A stretch of 26,846 nt of DNA from DSUN01 sp035527715 (GTDB lineage: Bacteria > Planctomycetota > PUPC01 > DSUN01): NCBI GenBank assembly GCA_035527715.1, contig DATKZY010000272.1, forward strand, positions 1 to 26,846. The letters run 5' to 3'. Positions 15,815 to 23,554 of this stretch are shown here, one piece after another (within the stretch, counting starts at the first letter, position 1; every line of letters starts with the position of its first letter). The notes under the pieces were generated by a model, which saw nothing but the letters and a program-made list of their open reading frames with translations, was not told the origin of the DNA and ran no database searches. A program made the position numbers and the translations under genes.

Positions 15815-15990
15815 CAAGCGCTCCCTGCGCGCTGCCGTTCCTTCTGGAGGTCCGCCTTGGTCACTACCTTGCCTTTCCAGCGTTTCAGCACCTCACGCTG
15901 CCTCGTCATCATCCTGTGGAGGTCGTACCCGCATTCCGCGGCGATCTGCTCGCGGATGGCATGGATCTCGTCAACAATTGGGTCCTTCAT
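15814..15990 (-). CDS. Small conserved-looking protein upstream of GH10 (58 aa)
   Basis: It reads MKDPIVDEIHAIREQIAAEC then GYDLHRMMTRQREVLKRWKG and a Lys/Arg-rich tail. It is charged, mostly helical and without membrane segment. The start MKDPIVDEIHAIRE resembles small DUF-type proteins that open with DPIVxEIxxxR and often neighbour toxin-antitoxin or regulatory genes; this is a recollection of pattern, not a search. A promoter (TTGACA/TACTAT) lies 46 nt upstream and its stop overlaps the GH10 ATG, so the two are one transcript. It may be an antitoxin remnant or a small regulator. Function is not assigned. Confidence 0.7.
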   Translation of the reverse strand: MKDPIVDEIHAIREQIAAECGYDLHRMMTRQREVLKRWKGKVVTKADLQKERQRAGSA

Positions 15991-16035
15991 CTCGGTCCGC
16001 CCTTCTTTCCCTCACCGTCTCGGATGGGTGCATAC

Positions 16036-16065
16036 ATAGTATTGTGCGACGGGCCATCATGTCAA
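16036..16065 (-). promoter_or_regulatory. Promoter of the 58-aa gene/GH10 operon
   Basis: Minus-strand TTGACA (16060-16065), 18-bp spacer, TACTAT (16036-16041). Repeat copy 1 begins about 25 nt upstream of the -35 box. Confidence 0.7.
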
Positions 16066-16090
16066 GCGCTTTCCCAGTGCGGTGGCCTGG

Positions 16091-16361
16091 TCTTTGCCCA
16101 CATCTTGAGGTCCTGTAGCCCGCGAACGCGGGCGAGCCAGTCGTAGCCCAGGGCGACCGAAGGGAGCCCTGGGACCATGGCGTTTCCCTCATCGAAGCCC
16201 CGAAGGGGGTGCTTCTCGGCCCTTGAATCGCCCCCTTCGGGGGCTCCCCGGCTGGGGCACCCCTTCCCAGGGCCCCCTTCGGTCGCCCTGGGCTACGGCT
16301 CAAACGCCCCCATTCGGGGGCTAAGCCCGGATCATCAGAACATGTGGGCAGAGATGAGGGC
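16091..16361. repeat. Dispersed palindromic multi-hairpin repeat, copy 1
   Basis: About 271 bp, nearly identical in the same orientation to 18988-19259. The ends are inverted (CTTTGCCCACAT near the start, ATGTGGGCAGAG near the end). Inside are mirrored blocks TAGCCCAGGGCGACCGAAGG and CCTTCGGTCGCCCTGGGCTA, plus small stems such as CCCGCG-AA-CGCGGG and CCCCC-TT-CGGGGG. It fills the gap between the radical SAM stop and the GH10-operon promoter and holds no supported gene. Confidence 0.9.
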
Positions 16362-16398
16362 CATGGCCTCCCAGCGCTGCCCCGGGCCTGTCCGTGGG

Positions 16399-17832
16399 TC
16401 AGCGGTGGGCTCTTGCGCCCTTCAATCGGCAGCGGGAGAGGAACTGCTTCGCGGCCGCAAGCCAGCGGGCGAGACGCTCGCGGAGGGATGGGGTGGGGGC
16501 CGCGGCGGGGTTGCGGCCGACGACGCCCTCGCGGAGGTTGTCGTAGCGATAGGTGAGGTTGAGCCGAAGGGCAAGGAGCGCAGGCATCCAGCCCAGGGCG
16601 AAGACGGCTCGCACGAAGCGCAGGAGGATGCGGTCGAGGCGGTAGAACTGGGCGTAGAGCCAGTCGGCGCCGTCCTGGAGCTGTCGGGCGGTCATGCGGG
16701 CGGGGCGGAAGACGCAGTGGCGGAAGTCGTAGCGAGCCCAGTCGCGGTCGGCGATGCGGCCCTGCCGCTGCATCTCGTCGAAGAGCGGGGTGCCGGGCAG
16801 GGGGGTCATGATGTTGAGTTGGAGGGCGCCTATGCGCTGCCTCTGGAGGAAGCGGAGGGTGCGGGCGAAGACGCCCGGGTCGTCGCCGTCGAGGCCGACG
16901 ATCATGCCGGCGACGACGCCGATGCCGTGGCGGCGAATGGCGGCGAGGCGCTGGCGGTAGCGGGCGGAGTCGTTGAAGCCCTTGTCGAGCGCGGCCAGGT
17001 TCTCCTGGCTGGCCGTTTCGATGCCGATGAACAGGCCGCGGCAGCCGGCGGCCCGGGCGAGGCGAAGCAGCTCGGGGTCGTCGGCGATCTCGATGGCGCA
17101 CTGGCTCACCCAGCGCTTGCCGAGCGGCGCCATCGCGCGAAAGAGGGCGCGGGCGTAGGCAGGGTCGGCGATGAGATTGTCGTCCACGAACATGAAGTCG
17201 CGCGGGACCTCCCGAAGCTCGCAGAGCACGTGGTCGAGCGGGCGGCTGCGATGGGTGCGACCGTGGAACGCGGCGATGGAGCAGTAGCGGCAGCCGTGGC
17301 GGCAGCCGCGGCCGGTCTGCACGGCGTTCACGGTCACGTAGTGGCGGGCGGTGCGAGCGGTGAGGTCGCGGCGGGGGATTGGGGTGTCGGCGAGGTTGCA
17401 GGGCGTGTCGTTGCGGTAGATGCGGCGGAGGGAGCCCGCCTCAGCGTCGGCGAGCAACTGGGGCCAAGCGCCCTCGGCGTCGCCGGCCACGATGGCGTCG
17501 AAGTGCTCCGCCGCCTCGTCGGGGCAGAGGGTGGGGTGGTAGCCGCCGGCGACGACCAGCTTGCCGCGCGAGCGGAACTCCGCCGCGATCTCGTACGCGC
17601 GGGGCGCCAGGGCCGTCATGAAGGTGACCCCGATGAGGTCGGCATCGGTCTCGAAGTCGAGCGGCTCGACGTTTTCGTCGCACAAGGCGACCTCGTGCTG
17701 CGGCGGGGTAAGCGCGGCCACGGTCGTGAGTGGCAGGACGCTGAACCGCAGCATCGCCCGCCTGGGCACGCGGCGGCTCGCCCGCGTGACGCGGAGATGC
17801 TCGACCGCCGGCAGGACCAGAAGCACCTTCAT
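16399..17832 (-). CDS. B12-binding-fold radical SAM protein
   Basis: A 477-aa enzyme. An N-terminal Rossmann-like cobalamin-binding fold (about 1-140; MKVLLVLPAV, VALCDENVEPL, ADLIGVTFMTALA, VVAGGYHPTL) lacks the DxHxxG base-off histidine. The radical SAM core follows with Cys177-x3-Cys181-x2-Cys184 (GRGCRHGCRYC), DFMFVDDNLIAD, GIETASQENL, GMIVGLDGD and MTPLPGTPLFDEM, then a helical C-terminus. Members methylate or rearrange lipids, antibiotics or other small molecules; the substrate here is unknown. The ATG at 17832 has GGAGG 8 nt upstream. Its leader contains a 122-bp tandem hairpin repeat, and a TetR gene lies upstream on the same strand, which may indicate regulation of membrane-lipid chemistry (inference). 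Confidence 0.87.
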   Translation of the reverse strand: MKVLLVLPAVEHLRVTRASRRVPRRAMLRFSVLPLTTVAALTPPQHEVALCDENVEPLDFETDADLIGVTFMTALAPRAYEIAAEFRSRGKLVVAGGYHPTLCPDEAAEHFDAIVAGDAEGAWPQLLADAEAGSLRRIYRNDTPCNLADTPIPRRDLTARTARHYVTVNAVQTGRGCRHGCRYCSIAAFHGRTHRSRPLDHVLCELREVPRDFMFVDDNLIADPAYARALFRAMAPLGKRWVSQCAIEIADDPELLRLARAAGCRGLFIGIETASQENLAALDKGFNDSARYRQRLAAIRRHGIGVVAGMIVGLDGDDPGVFARTLRFLQRQRIGALQLNIMTPLPGTPLFDEMQRQGRIADRDWARYDFRHCVFRPARMTARQLQDGADWLYAQFYRLDRILLRFVRAVFALGWMPALLALRLNLTYRYDNLREGVVGRNPAAAPTPSLRERLARWLAAAKQFLSRCRLKGARAHR

Positions 17833-17865
17833 TGGCGTGTCCTCCAACTCGTCTGAGCGTCGTGC

Positions 17866-18101
17866 GTTTCCGACCCTGTGGCCGCGAGTGTGCCCAGCCC
17901 TTGAGAATTGCATAGTTGTTCAAGTATGCAATTCTCCTCTGCGCCCTTCCCGCGCTCACGGACCGGCGGGTTGTGCAGCCGTGGTTCGTTTCCGACCCTG
18001 TGGTCGTGAGTGTGCCTGGCCCTTGGGAATTGCATAGTTGTTCAAGTATGCAATTCTCCTCTGCGCCCTTCCCGCGCTCACGGACCGGCGGGTTGTGCAG
18101 C
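17866..18101. repeat. Two tandem 122-bp units, each with a 12-bp-stem hairpin
   Basis: 17866-17979 and 17988-18101 are near-identical, 122 bp apart. Each contains an inverted repeat, GAGAATTGCATA/TATGCAATTCTC around a 10-nt loop in unit 1. In unit 2 the left arm begins GGGAATTG, turning one A-T into a G-T wobble. They fill most of the 377-nt gap between the TetR stop and the radical SAM start. No promoter or gene is evident in this gap. Confidence 0.9.
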
Positions 18102-18209
18102 GTGTGCTGCGCCAGGGAACAGGGATGAACGCAGGCCAGTACCTGAATACAATTCATCTCTTGCCCTCGAAAAAGCCGCACTGCGGCCAACACCGCGCCG
18201 CACCGCGGC

Positions 18210-18824
18210 TCACAGTTTGAAGGCTCCCCTCAGAATCAGGCCTTTCGCCTCGCTGGCCACGGCGGAAAAGGTCGCCGCGTCGTCGCGGACGAAGTAGAGG
18301 ACCACGCCGGCGAGCATGCTCCAGACGGCCTGGACCCTGCTGGGGGCCGCCTCGCCTGGGACGCCCGCTCGCTCGAGCACCTCGGTGGCCACGCGGCGAC
18401 AGGCGCCCTCGGCGACGGACAGCGCGTTCCGCTGCTCGGCGTCGAGCGCCAACTCGGCTAGGGCTCGCCCTTCGCGCTGGACGACGAAGAAGATGATGTC
18501 GAAGTACTCAGGGTGCTCCCGGGCGAAGCCGAGAAACGCGTCAACCAGCGCGTCGGCCTGCTGGCGGGGCGAGGCGTCCCCTTGAATGGCCTGGCGCAGG
18601 TGTTCGGCGAGACGCTCGTAGCCCTCGATCAGCAGCTCGGCGTAGAGGGCCTGCTTGTTTTGGAAGTAGAGGTAGAGGGTGCCGGGTGCAAGTTCAGCAG
18701 TTTCAGCGATTTGCGGCATCGTGGCCCGCTCGTAGCCCCTCTCCCAGAAGAGCCTGCGCGCGGCATCGAGGATCGCCTCACGTCGCTGCTGCTTCTCGCG
18801 TTCCCGTCGCTCTCGCGTGCCCAT
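18210..18824 (-). CDS. TetR/AcrR-family transcriptional regulator
   Basis: A 204-aa repressor-type protein. The N-terminal helix-turn-helix is clear: REAILDAARRLFWERGYERAT, then MPQIAETAELAPGTLYLYF and QNKQALYAELL (about residues 15-62). The rest is an all-helical ligand and dimer domain (HPEYFDIIFFVVQRE, SMLAGVVLYFVRDD). The C-terminal style resembles regulators of efflux or lipid genes, but the ligand is unknown. AGAGG lies 6 nt before the ATG at 18824. The gene has a perfect-consensus promoter overlapped by a short palindrome, so autoregulation is likely. It reads toward the radical SAM gene 377 nt downstream, its most probable partner in this window. Confidence 0.93.
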   Translation of the reverse strand: MGTRERREREKQQRREAILDAARRLFWERGYERATMPQIAETAELAPGTLYLYFQNKQALYAELLIEGYERLAEHLRQAIQGDASPRQQADALVDAFLGFAREHPEYFDIIFFVVQREGRALAELALDAEQRNALSVAEGACRRVATEVLERAGVPGEAAPSRVQAVWSMLAGVVLYFVRDDAATFSAVASEAKGLILRGAFKL

Positions 18825-18853
18825 CGTTGCCTCTGTGAAGATGCGCCACTAGT

Positions 18854-18894
18854 TGAACCGCATTCATTATACACCGCGTGGCCCCGCTTGTCAA
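18854..18894 (-). promoter_or_regulatory. Consensus promoter and probable self-operator of the TetR gene
   Basis: Minus-strand TTGACA (18889-18894), 17-bp spacer and TATAAT (18866-18871) match consensus at every base. The palindrome TGAACCGCATTCA (18854-18866; TGAA/TTCA arms) overlaps the -10 edge and start site, a typical place for TetR repression. Confidence 0.75.
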
Positions 18895-18963
18895 GTCCCT
18901 GATCTCCTGACACGCCCCCGGCTCTGCTGTTCGACTTGTCCTGAGCCCCAACGGGGCGAAATG

Positions 18964-19276
18964 GGATAGCCCAGGGCAACGCCCTGATCTTTGCCCACAT
19001 CTCGAGGTCTTGTAGCCCGCGAACGCGGGCGAGCCAGTCGTAGCCCAGGGCGACCGAAGGGAGCCCTGGGACCACGGCGTTTCCCCCATCGAAGCCCCCG
19101 AAGGGGGTGCTTCTCGGCGCTTGAATCGCCCCCTTCGGGGGCTCCCCGGCGGGGGCACCCCTTCCCAGGGCTCACTTCGGTCGCCCTGGGCTACGGCTCA
19201 AACGCCCCCATTCGGGGGCTAAGCCCGGCTCACCAGAACATGTGGGCAAAGATGAGGGCTCCGCCCTGGGCTATCC
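18964..19276. repeat. Dispersed palindromic multi-hairpin repeat, copy 2 (313 bp)
   Basis: The 18988-19259 core matches copy 1. This copy extends to 37-bp terminal inverted repeats (18964-19000 and 19240-19276) that match at 33 of 37 positions, beginning GGATAGCCCAGGGC. It lies about 70 nt upstream of the TetR -35 box and 200 nt after the alpha-galactosidase stop, the same relation to its neighbours as copy 1. No gene is supported inside it. Confidence 0.9.
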
Positions 19277-19390
19277 TATGACGCCCTTGCAGGGCTACGG
19301 AGCGCCGAGCACGGAAACCGGGAGCGTGTCAGCGCGTTCCTGGTGCGGGTGCGGGCAGGGATTGCAGGGCGCCGCGGGCGCCGGGACCCG

Positions 19391-19414
19391 CACGCCCAAA
19401 CAAGTCTGGGCGTG
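19391..19414. terminator. Hairpin downstream of the alpha-galactosidase gene
   Basis: CACGCCCA and TGGGCGTG form an 8-bp stem with an 8-nt loop, 65 nt past the alpha-galactosidase stop. No T-tract follows on the minus strand, so termination is only plausible. Confidence 0.4.
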
Positions 19415-19478
19415 GCACCCACCCGTTCCCCTCACAACACCAGGGGCGCGGGGACAGGAGCACCAGATGGTTGAGGTG

Positions 19479-22361
19479 TCACCGTCTCAGCAACTGAGCC
19501 TCGGCCCAGTCGCCGTGGTCGCCGCCGATCCCGTCGCCGCCGTCGAGGGTGAGCAGCTCGAGGGTGGTGCCGCCCGAGACGGCGACCTCGACGGCCTTCG
19601 CGGCGGTGGCCTTGGTCATCGGGCCGCTGTCGAAGAGCTTCCTGCCGTCGAGCTTCACCTGGAAGACGATAGCGCCGTCCTGGGCGTGCTCGTCGCGGCC
19701 GACGAGGCAGCGGAAGGACTTGAACTTGCCGCCGCTGAGGTCGTAGACGATGCGGCTTTCGGCGTGGGTGCCGAGGCCGCGGGCGAACTTGCGTCCCGCG
19801 ACGGTCATCGGCTTCTCCCACACGCTCTGGTTGGTCTGGAGCTTGCCCCAGCCGAGGGTCGCGTCGTCGGGCGGCAGCTCATCGAGCCACACGCTCGGCG
19901 CGTCGGCCTTCGGCCAGACGCGCGGCGCCGCGAACAGCTTTGGCGACTGGATTGTGATGATCTCGCGCTCGGTCTCCATGCCGATCGGCAGCGGCAGCGG
20001 CTCCTTGAGAGCGGGTGGCTGCGGAAGGGTCTTCGTCTGGAGCGGATGCTCGGCCCAGAGCCACCAGCCGGCCTCGCAGCGGGTGAAACCGCCTTGCTTC
20101 GACGGCTTGATGGTGATCGCGACATCGCTCCTGCCGGCGGGCAGGTCGAACTCGAACCAGGTCCAGGGATGCCTCGAGTGCGCCTGGTTAGCGCCCGAGC
20201 GGACGGGGCGGACTGTGGCCGGCTTGCCGTTGACTTGTGCGGCGCACTCGACGGCGGCCGATGCCGCCCCGCGCGGGTCTGCCAGCAGGTGCATCGTGGC
20301 GTTTACGCCCTCGGGCACGTTGGCGAGGCACTTCCCCCGGAGCTGGCTTGACGCATCGGCTGTCTGGAGGGTCAGCCCCGCGCCCTCGACGCTGCAAGAC
20401 GGTCTGCCGCCGGTCTGCTTCGTTTCGCTCACTGCGCCGAACGGCGAGGCCTGTGCGACCTGGACGAGCATCGTCTCATAGCCCTGAAGCGTCAGATCGA
20501 GGGCGCTGCCATGAAGCAGCCCAGTCTTCAGCACCTCGCGGCGCGGATAAACGACCGCTGCCACGAACGAGCCGGCGGCCCCCTCGCGGGGCCAGCCGAT
20601 GGATTCGTCGAGCTTGAGGCTCACCTTCTGCGGCTCGATGAAGGGGTTGCGGAGCGAGAGGACGCCGCGGTTGCCGGCGAAGTGGGCGTAGCCGTACCAC
20701 TCGCGCTTCAGCGGGTCGCCGCCGATGAGCACCGTGTGCCCGAGCGTTTCGGCGTTGTGGCGGGTCCACTTGAGGACGGAGGCGAGGAAGGCCCAGTCGG
20801 CGTCCCCCTTGGTGAAGAACTTCGGGTTGATGTAGAGCGTGAGCAGTCGGCAGCCGCGGCCGACGACGGCGATCGCGTTGTCCTCCCACTTCTCGGGCGT
20901 GATGACGATGATGCCGAGGTGCTCGATGGCGTTCGGCGGATAGCCGGGGTGCTCGCGGCAGCGCTGGCGGAAGACGGCGTCGCGGGTGGCCGTCGCGCTG
21001 TCGCGGATGATGGGGGCGGGGACGATGACGTCGGGGTAGTCGCCCGACACGCTGCCCCAGATCGAGTCGCAGTAGGGGAGCCACCAGGGGCTGAGCCACA
21101 TGCCGCACGTCGGGTCGAGGAAGATGCCCGGCTTCGCCTGCTTCACGGCGGTCATCAGCTCGATGTAGGCGTCAATGTTCGCCTCGCGTGCAAAGTGGCC
21201 GGGCAGGTGGCCGTGGCCCGTGGCCTCGCAGCTCGGGCAGAAGCCGTCGAACTTGTAGAAAGCGAGGTCGTACTGCTTGGCGAGGGCGGTGACGCGCTGG
21301 ACGATGTCGCGGCGGTACTTGGGGCCGCTCTGGCAGCAGTACCAGGCATTGGAGTTGTGCTCGTAGCCCTGCTTGGCGAGGTGGGGCGCGTGGCTGTAGC
21401 CGCTGGACGGCGAGAGCCAGAGGCCGAGGTTCGCCTTCATCGCCTTCAGCGGCTTGACAAGCGGCGCGAAGCCGTTGGGGAACCGCTCGGGCACAAGCTC
21501 CCAGAGCGTCTCCTTCCTGTCCCAGCCGTCGTCAATCGTGAAGGTGTCGAACGACTCGCCGTGGGGGTCGAAGAGCTTCTCCTTGAAGAGCCTGATCAGC
21601 TCGACGCAGTTCTTCTCCGTCGGCGGCATCAGGGTCCACCAGGTGTTGTAATTCACGAAGAGCCGTTGCTCCTTCGGCGTGGCCTGGATGGTGGCGATGT
21701 AGTCCTGGAACCGCTGAGCAACCCGGCCCTGCTCGGCGACCCCGAGGACGGCGGTCTTGCTCACGAAGCGACCGGTCGTGCTGCCCGGGTAGTGGGTGAG
21801 CTTCACCGTGCCGTTGGGGAAGCTGTTGTGCCCGCCGGGGTATTCGAGGCCCCAGAACGTGTCGTCGAGGAACACGGGCTCGCCGAAGCCCAGGTGCGAC
21901 GCCTTGCCCTCGATGCCGACGAGCCAGACGTCCACCTGGCGGAGCTCGACCGGTTTGGCCGAGGTCACTTCGAGGCGGCGGCGGATGAAGGCGCTGTTGG
22001 CGGCCTGTTCGTACACGATGTCGAGGCGGTTGCCGCGCGCGGGGCAGGTGAGCTGAATGATGAAGCGCTCGCCGCCGGGGATCGCCTCCTTGCGTGCCTG
22101 CTGGAACGTGCAGTCTGCGGCTCGAAGGGCGGGCCGCCCCTCGATGCCCACGGCGAAATCGTCGCTGGCCACCGCCAGCGTTCGCTTGCTCAGCCCGTTG
22201 ATTACGCGAGCGAGTGGGTAGCGTCCCGCCGCGGGCTGGAAGACCAGCCGAACGTACTCATTGCCGAAGCTGTAGGGGATCTGAGGAGGGGCTTCCCGCC
22301 TCAGTTGCTCCCCAGCAGAGGCCAGAGCGACGACCATCAGCAAGCCCGACAAAGTTCGCAT
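19479..22361 (-). CDS. Secreted GH36/GH27-like alpha-galactosidase with C-terminal NPCBM domain
   Basis: A 960-aa protein beginning with a Sec signal peptide (MRTLSGLLMVVALASA). Residues about 30-230 form a beta-sandwich domain. The clan GH-D barrel (about 235-560) shows TFTIDDGWD, LGLWLSPSSGYS, the nucleophile motif FYKFDGFC (Asp372), and the candidate acid/base region WLPYCDSIWGSVSGD (Asp432 or Asp441). The last 120 residues carry an NPCBM-type module (KFARGLGTHAESRIVYDL, FQVKLDGRKLFDSG) that binds galactose-like sugars in relatives. The expected reaction is hydrolysis of alpha-galactosides outside the cytoplasm. The ATG lies only 12 nt after the stop of the retron reverse transcriptase gene, with GAGG nearby, so it could be translated from the same message. 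Exact glycosidase family is uncertain. Confidence 0.85.
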   Translation of the reverse strand: MRTLSGLLMVVALASAGEQLRREAPPQIPYSFGNEYVRLVFQPAAGRYPLARVINGLSKRTLAVASDDFAVGIEGRPALRAADCTFQQARKEAIPGGERFIIQLTCPARGNRLDIVYEQAANSAFIRRRLEVTSAKPVELRQVDVWLVGIEGKASHLGFGEPVFLDDTFWGLEYPGGHNSFPNGTVKLTHYPGSTTGRFVSKTAVLGVAEQGRVAQRFQDYIATIQATPKEQRLFVNYNTWWTLMPPTEKNCVELIRLFKEKLFDPHGESFDTFTIDDGWDRKETLWELVPERFPNGFAPLVKPLKAMKANLGLWLSPSSGYSHAPHLAKQGYEHNSNAWYCCQSGPKYRRDIVQRVTALAKQYDLAFYKFDGFCPSCEATGHGHLPGHFAREANIDAYIELMTAVKQAKPGIFLDPTCGMWLSPWWLPYCDSIWGSVSGDYPDVIVPAPIIRDSATATRDAVFRQRCREHPGYPPNAIEHLGIIVITPEKWEDNAIAVVGRGCRLLTLYINPKFFTKGDADWAFLASVLKWTRHNAETLGHTVLIGGDPLKREWYGYAHFAGNRGVLSLRNPFIEPQKVSLKLDESIGWPREGAAGSFVAAVVYPRREVLKTGLLHGSALDLTLQGYETMLVQVAQASPFGAVSETKQTGGRPSCSVEGAGLTLQTADASSQLRGKCLANVPEGVNATMHLLADPRGAASAAVECAAQVNGKPATVRPVRSGANQAHSRHPWTWFEFDLPAGRSDVAITIKPSKQGGFTRCEAGWWLWAEHPLQTKTLPQPPALKEPLPLPIGMETEREIITIQSPKLFAAPRVWPKADAPSVWLDELPPDDATLGWGKLQTNQSVWEKPMTVAGRKFARGLGTHAESRIVYDLSGGKFKSFRCLVGRDEHAQDGAIVFQVKLDGRKLFDSGPMTKATAAKAVEVAVSGGTTLELLTLDGGDGIGGDHGDWAEAQLLRR

Positions 22362-22373
22362 TCTTGGCCCGCC

Positions 22374-23504
22374 TCATCCCAGGGCCGTCAGCTCTGCGAG
22401 GAGCTTGGTGGCGAGGTCGGCGTGGGTGGAGCGGACGAACTCGATGCGGCCGCGGAGGGCGTGGCGGAAGTGGGTGTGCTTCTCGCGGTTCTGGGCGTCG
22501 AGGCCGGTCGTGCGGGCATTGTGGAGGATGGCGCGAAGCTGGCGGCGATAGGCCCGCGGCACGCGCGGGCCATCGTTCACGACGAGGCCGGTGACCTCCT
22601 GGCGGGCGCCCCGACGTGCAAAATGGGTCTTCTTGCGGTTTGCGCGGAACCCCTCATCTTCCAGAATCCTGTACAACAGGAATAGGAAGCGCTTGAGCGA
22701 GCGCTCGAATGCCTCGCCGCCGCTGAACGTCAGGTCGTCGGCATAGCGGGTGTAGGCGCAGCCGAACTTCGCCGCAAGGCCGGCCAGGCGCGCGTCGAGG
22801 TGGCGGCAGGCGAGGTTGGCGAGGGCGGGGCTCGTGGGCGCGCCCTGGGGGAGCATGCGGTGGCGCTGGCCGCCGACGAACTCCTGCACCTTCTCCGCCG
22901 GCTTCACCGTGCACAGCATGGCCAGGGGGATGGCCACCTCCTCGCCGTAGCCGAGCGACTGGAAGATGCCCCGCACCCGCCGGTAGGTGATGGTGGGGAA
23001 GAAGTCCTGGAGGTCGAGCGTGACGATGATGTCCTTCCCCGCGTGGGGCTGGGCGTTGGTGTGGATGGAGCGGCCGGCGACGAAGCCGTGGGCGGGGTCT
23101 TCGGCGAAGGTCTTGGCCAGGATCTCGCGGCGAATCCAGTGCTGCGCCGCCTTCAGCCTCGGCTTGGGGGCGTAGAGGACGCGGTATCCGCCCGAGCGCT
23201 TGGGCACGGCGAAGGCCGTGTAGTGGGGCGGCTCCTTCGCGGAGTCGGGGAAGGCGAGCCAGTCGAGGGCGCCCCGCGGGATGCCCAGCGCGGCGGCCAG
23301 GTCGTCACGGCTGGCAAGGTTCGGGAGGCCGTTCTCGGCGAGGAGCTGGGGGCGGTGGGCGGCGGAGGCGCGGAGGCGCTTGCGGCCTGCCGGCTCCTCG
23401 TCGCCTCGTCCCCAGGGAGTCGAGCGGGGCGAGGAATGCCTCGCGAGGGCACGCATCAGGAGCCAGAAGGCGATGCAGGCGATGATAATCCAGAGGATGT
23501 TCAC
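22374..23504 (-). CDS. Retron reverse transcriptase with N-terminal membrane helix
   Basis: A 376-aa reverse transcriptase that by family copies part of its adjacent RNA into RNA-linked single-stranded DNA. Retron hallmarks are present: NAQPH (NAxxH, 150-154), VTLDLQDFFP with catalytic Asp164, LPQGAPTSPALANL (218-231), TRYADDLTFSG (Asp256, Asp257) and the VTG motif at 304-306. The group II intron maturase domain is absent. Unusually, residues 2-18 (NILWIIIACIAFWLLMR) are a membrane helix followed by basic and Pro-rich residues, so the enzyme should be anchored with the RT domain inside. Start is GTG at 23504 with AGGAG 10 nt upstream. The msr-msd RNA lies just upstream; the alpha-galactosidase starts 12 nt downstream. 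No separate effector gene is adjacent. Confidence 0.93.
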   Translation of the reverse strand: MNILWIIIACIAFWLLMRALARHSSPRSTPWGRGDEEPAGRKRLRASAAHRPQLLAENGLPNLASRDDLAAALGIPRGALDWLAFPDSAKEPPHYTAFAVPKRSGGYRVLYAPKPRLKAAQHWIRREILAKTFAEDPAHGFVAGRSIHTNAQPHAGKDIIVTLDLQDFFPTITYRRVRGIFQSLGYGEEVAIPLAMLCTVKPAEKVQEFVGGQRHRMLPQGAPTSPALANLACRHLDARLAGLAAKFGCAYTRYADDLTFSGGEAFERSLKRFLFLLYRILEDEGFRANRKKTHFARRGARQEVTGLVVNDGPRVPRAYRRQLRAILHNARTTGLDAQNREKHTHFRHALRGRIEFVRSTHADLATKLLAELTALG

Positions 23505-23554
23505 GTCGAGGTCGCTCCTGCCGCCGAGGGGCGCAGGCGAGGCGTGTAGGAGAA

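Noticed and set aside
16091..16361. ORFs inside the palindromic repeat copies
   Set aside because: Both repeat copies are open in several frames on both strands because of their composition; none has a ribosome site or a protein-like product.
17866..18101. CRISPR array
   Set aside because: Only two units of 114 bp separated by 8 bp, with no spacers and no cas genes; it is a tandem duplication.
18125..18220. A 31-codon + strand ORF (MNAGQYLNTIHLL...) overlapping the TetR 3' end
   Set aside because: No ribosome site, no recognisable feature, and it runs into the opposite-strand gene.
22374..23504. Group II intron or diversity-generating retroelement reverse transcriptase
   Set aside because: No maturase or endonuclease domain, no intron RNA domains, no template/variable repeat pair. 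NAxxH and VTG motifs plus the upstream msr-msd fold identify a retron.
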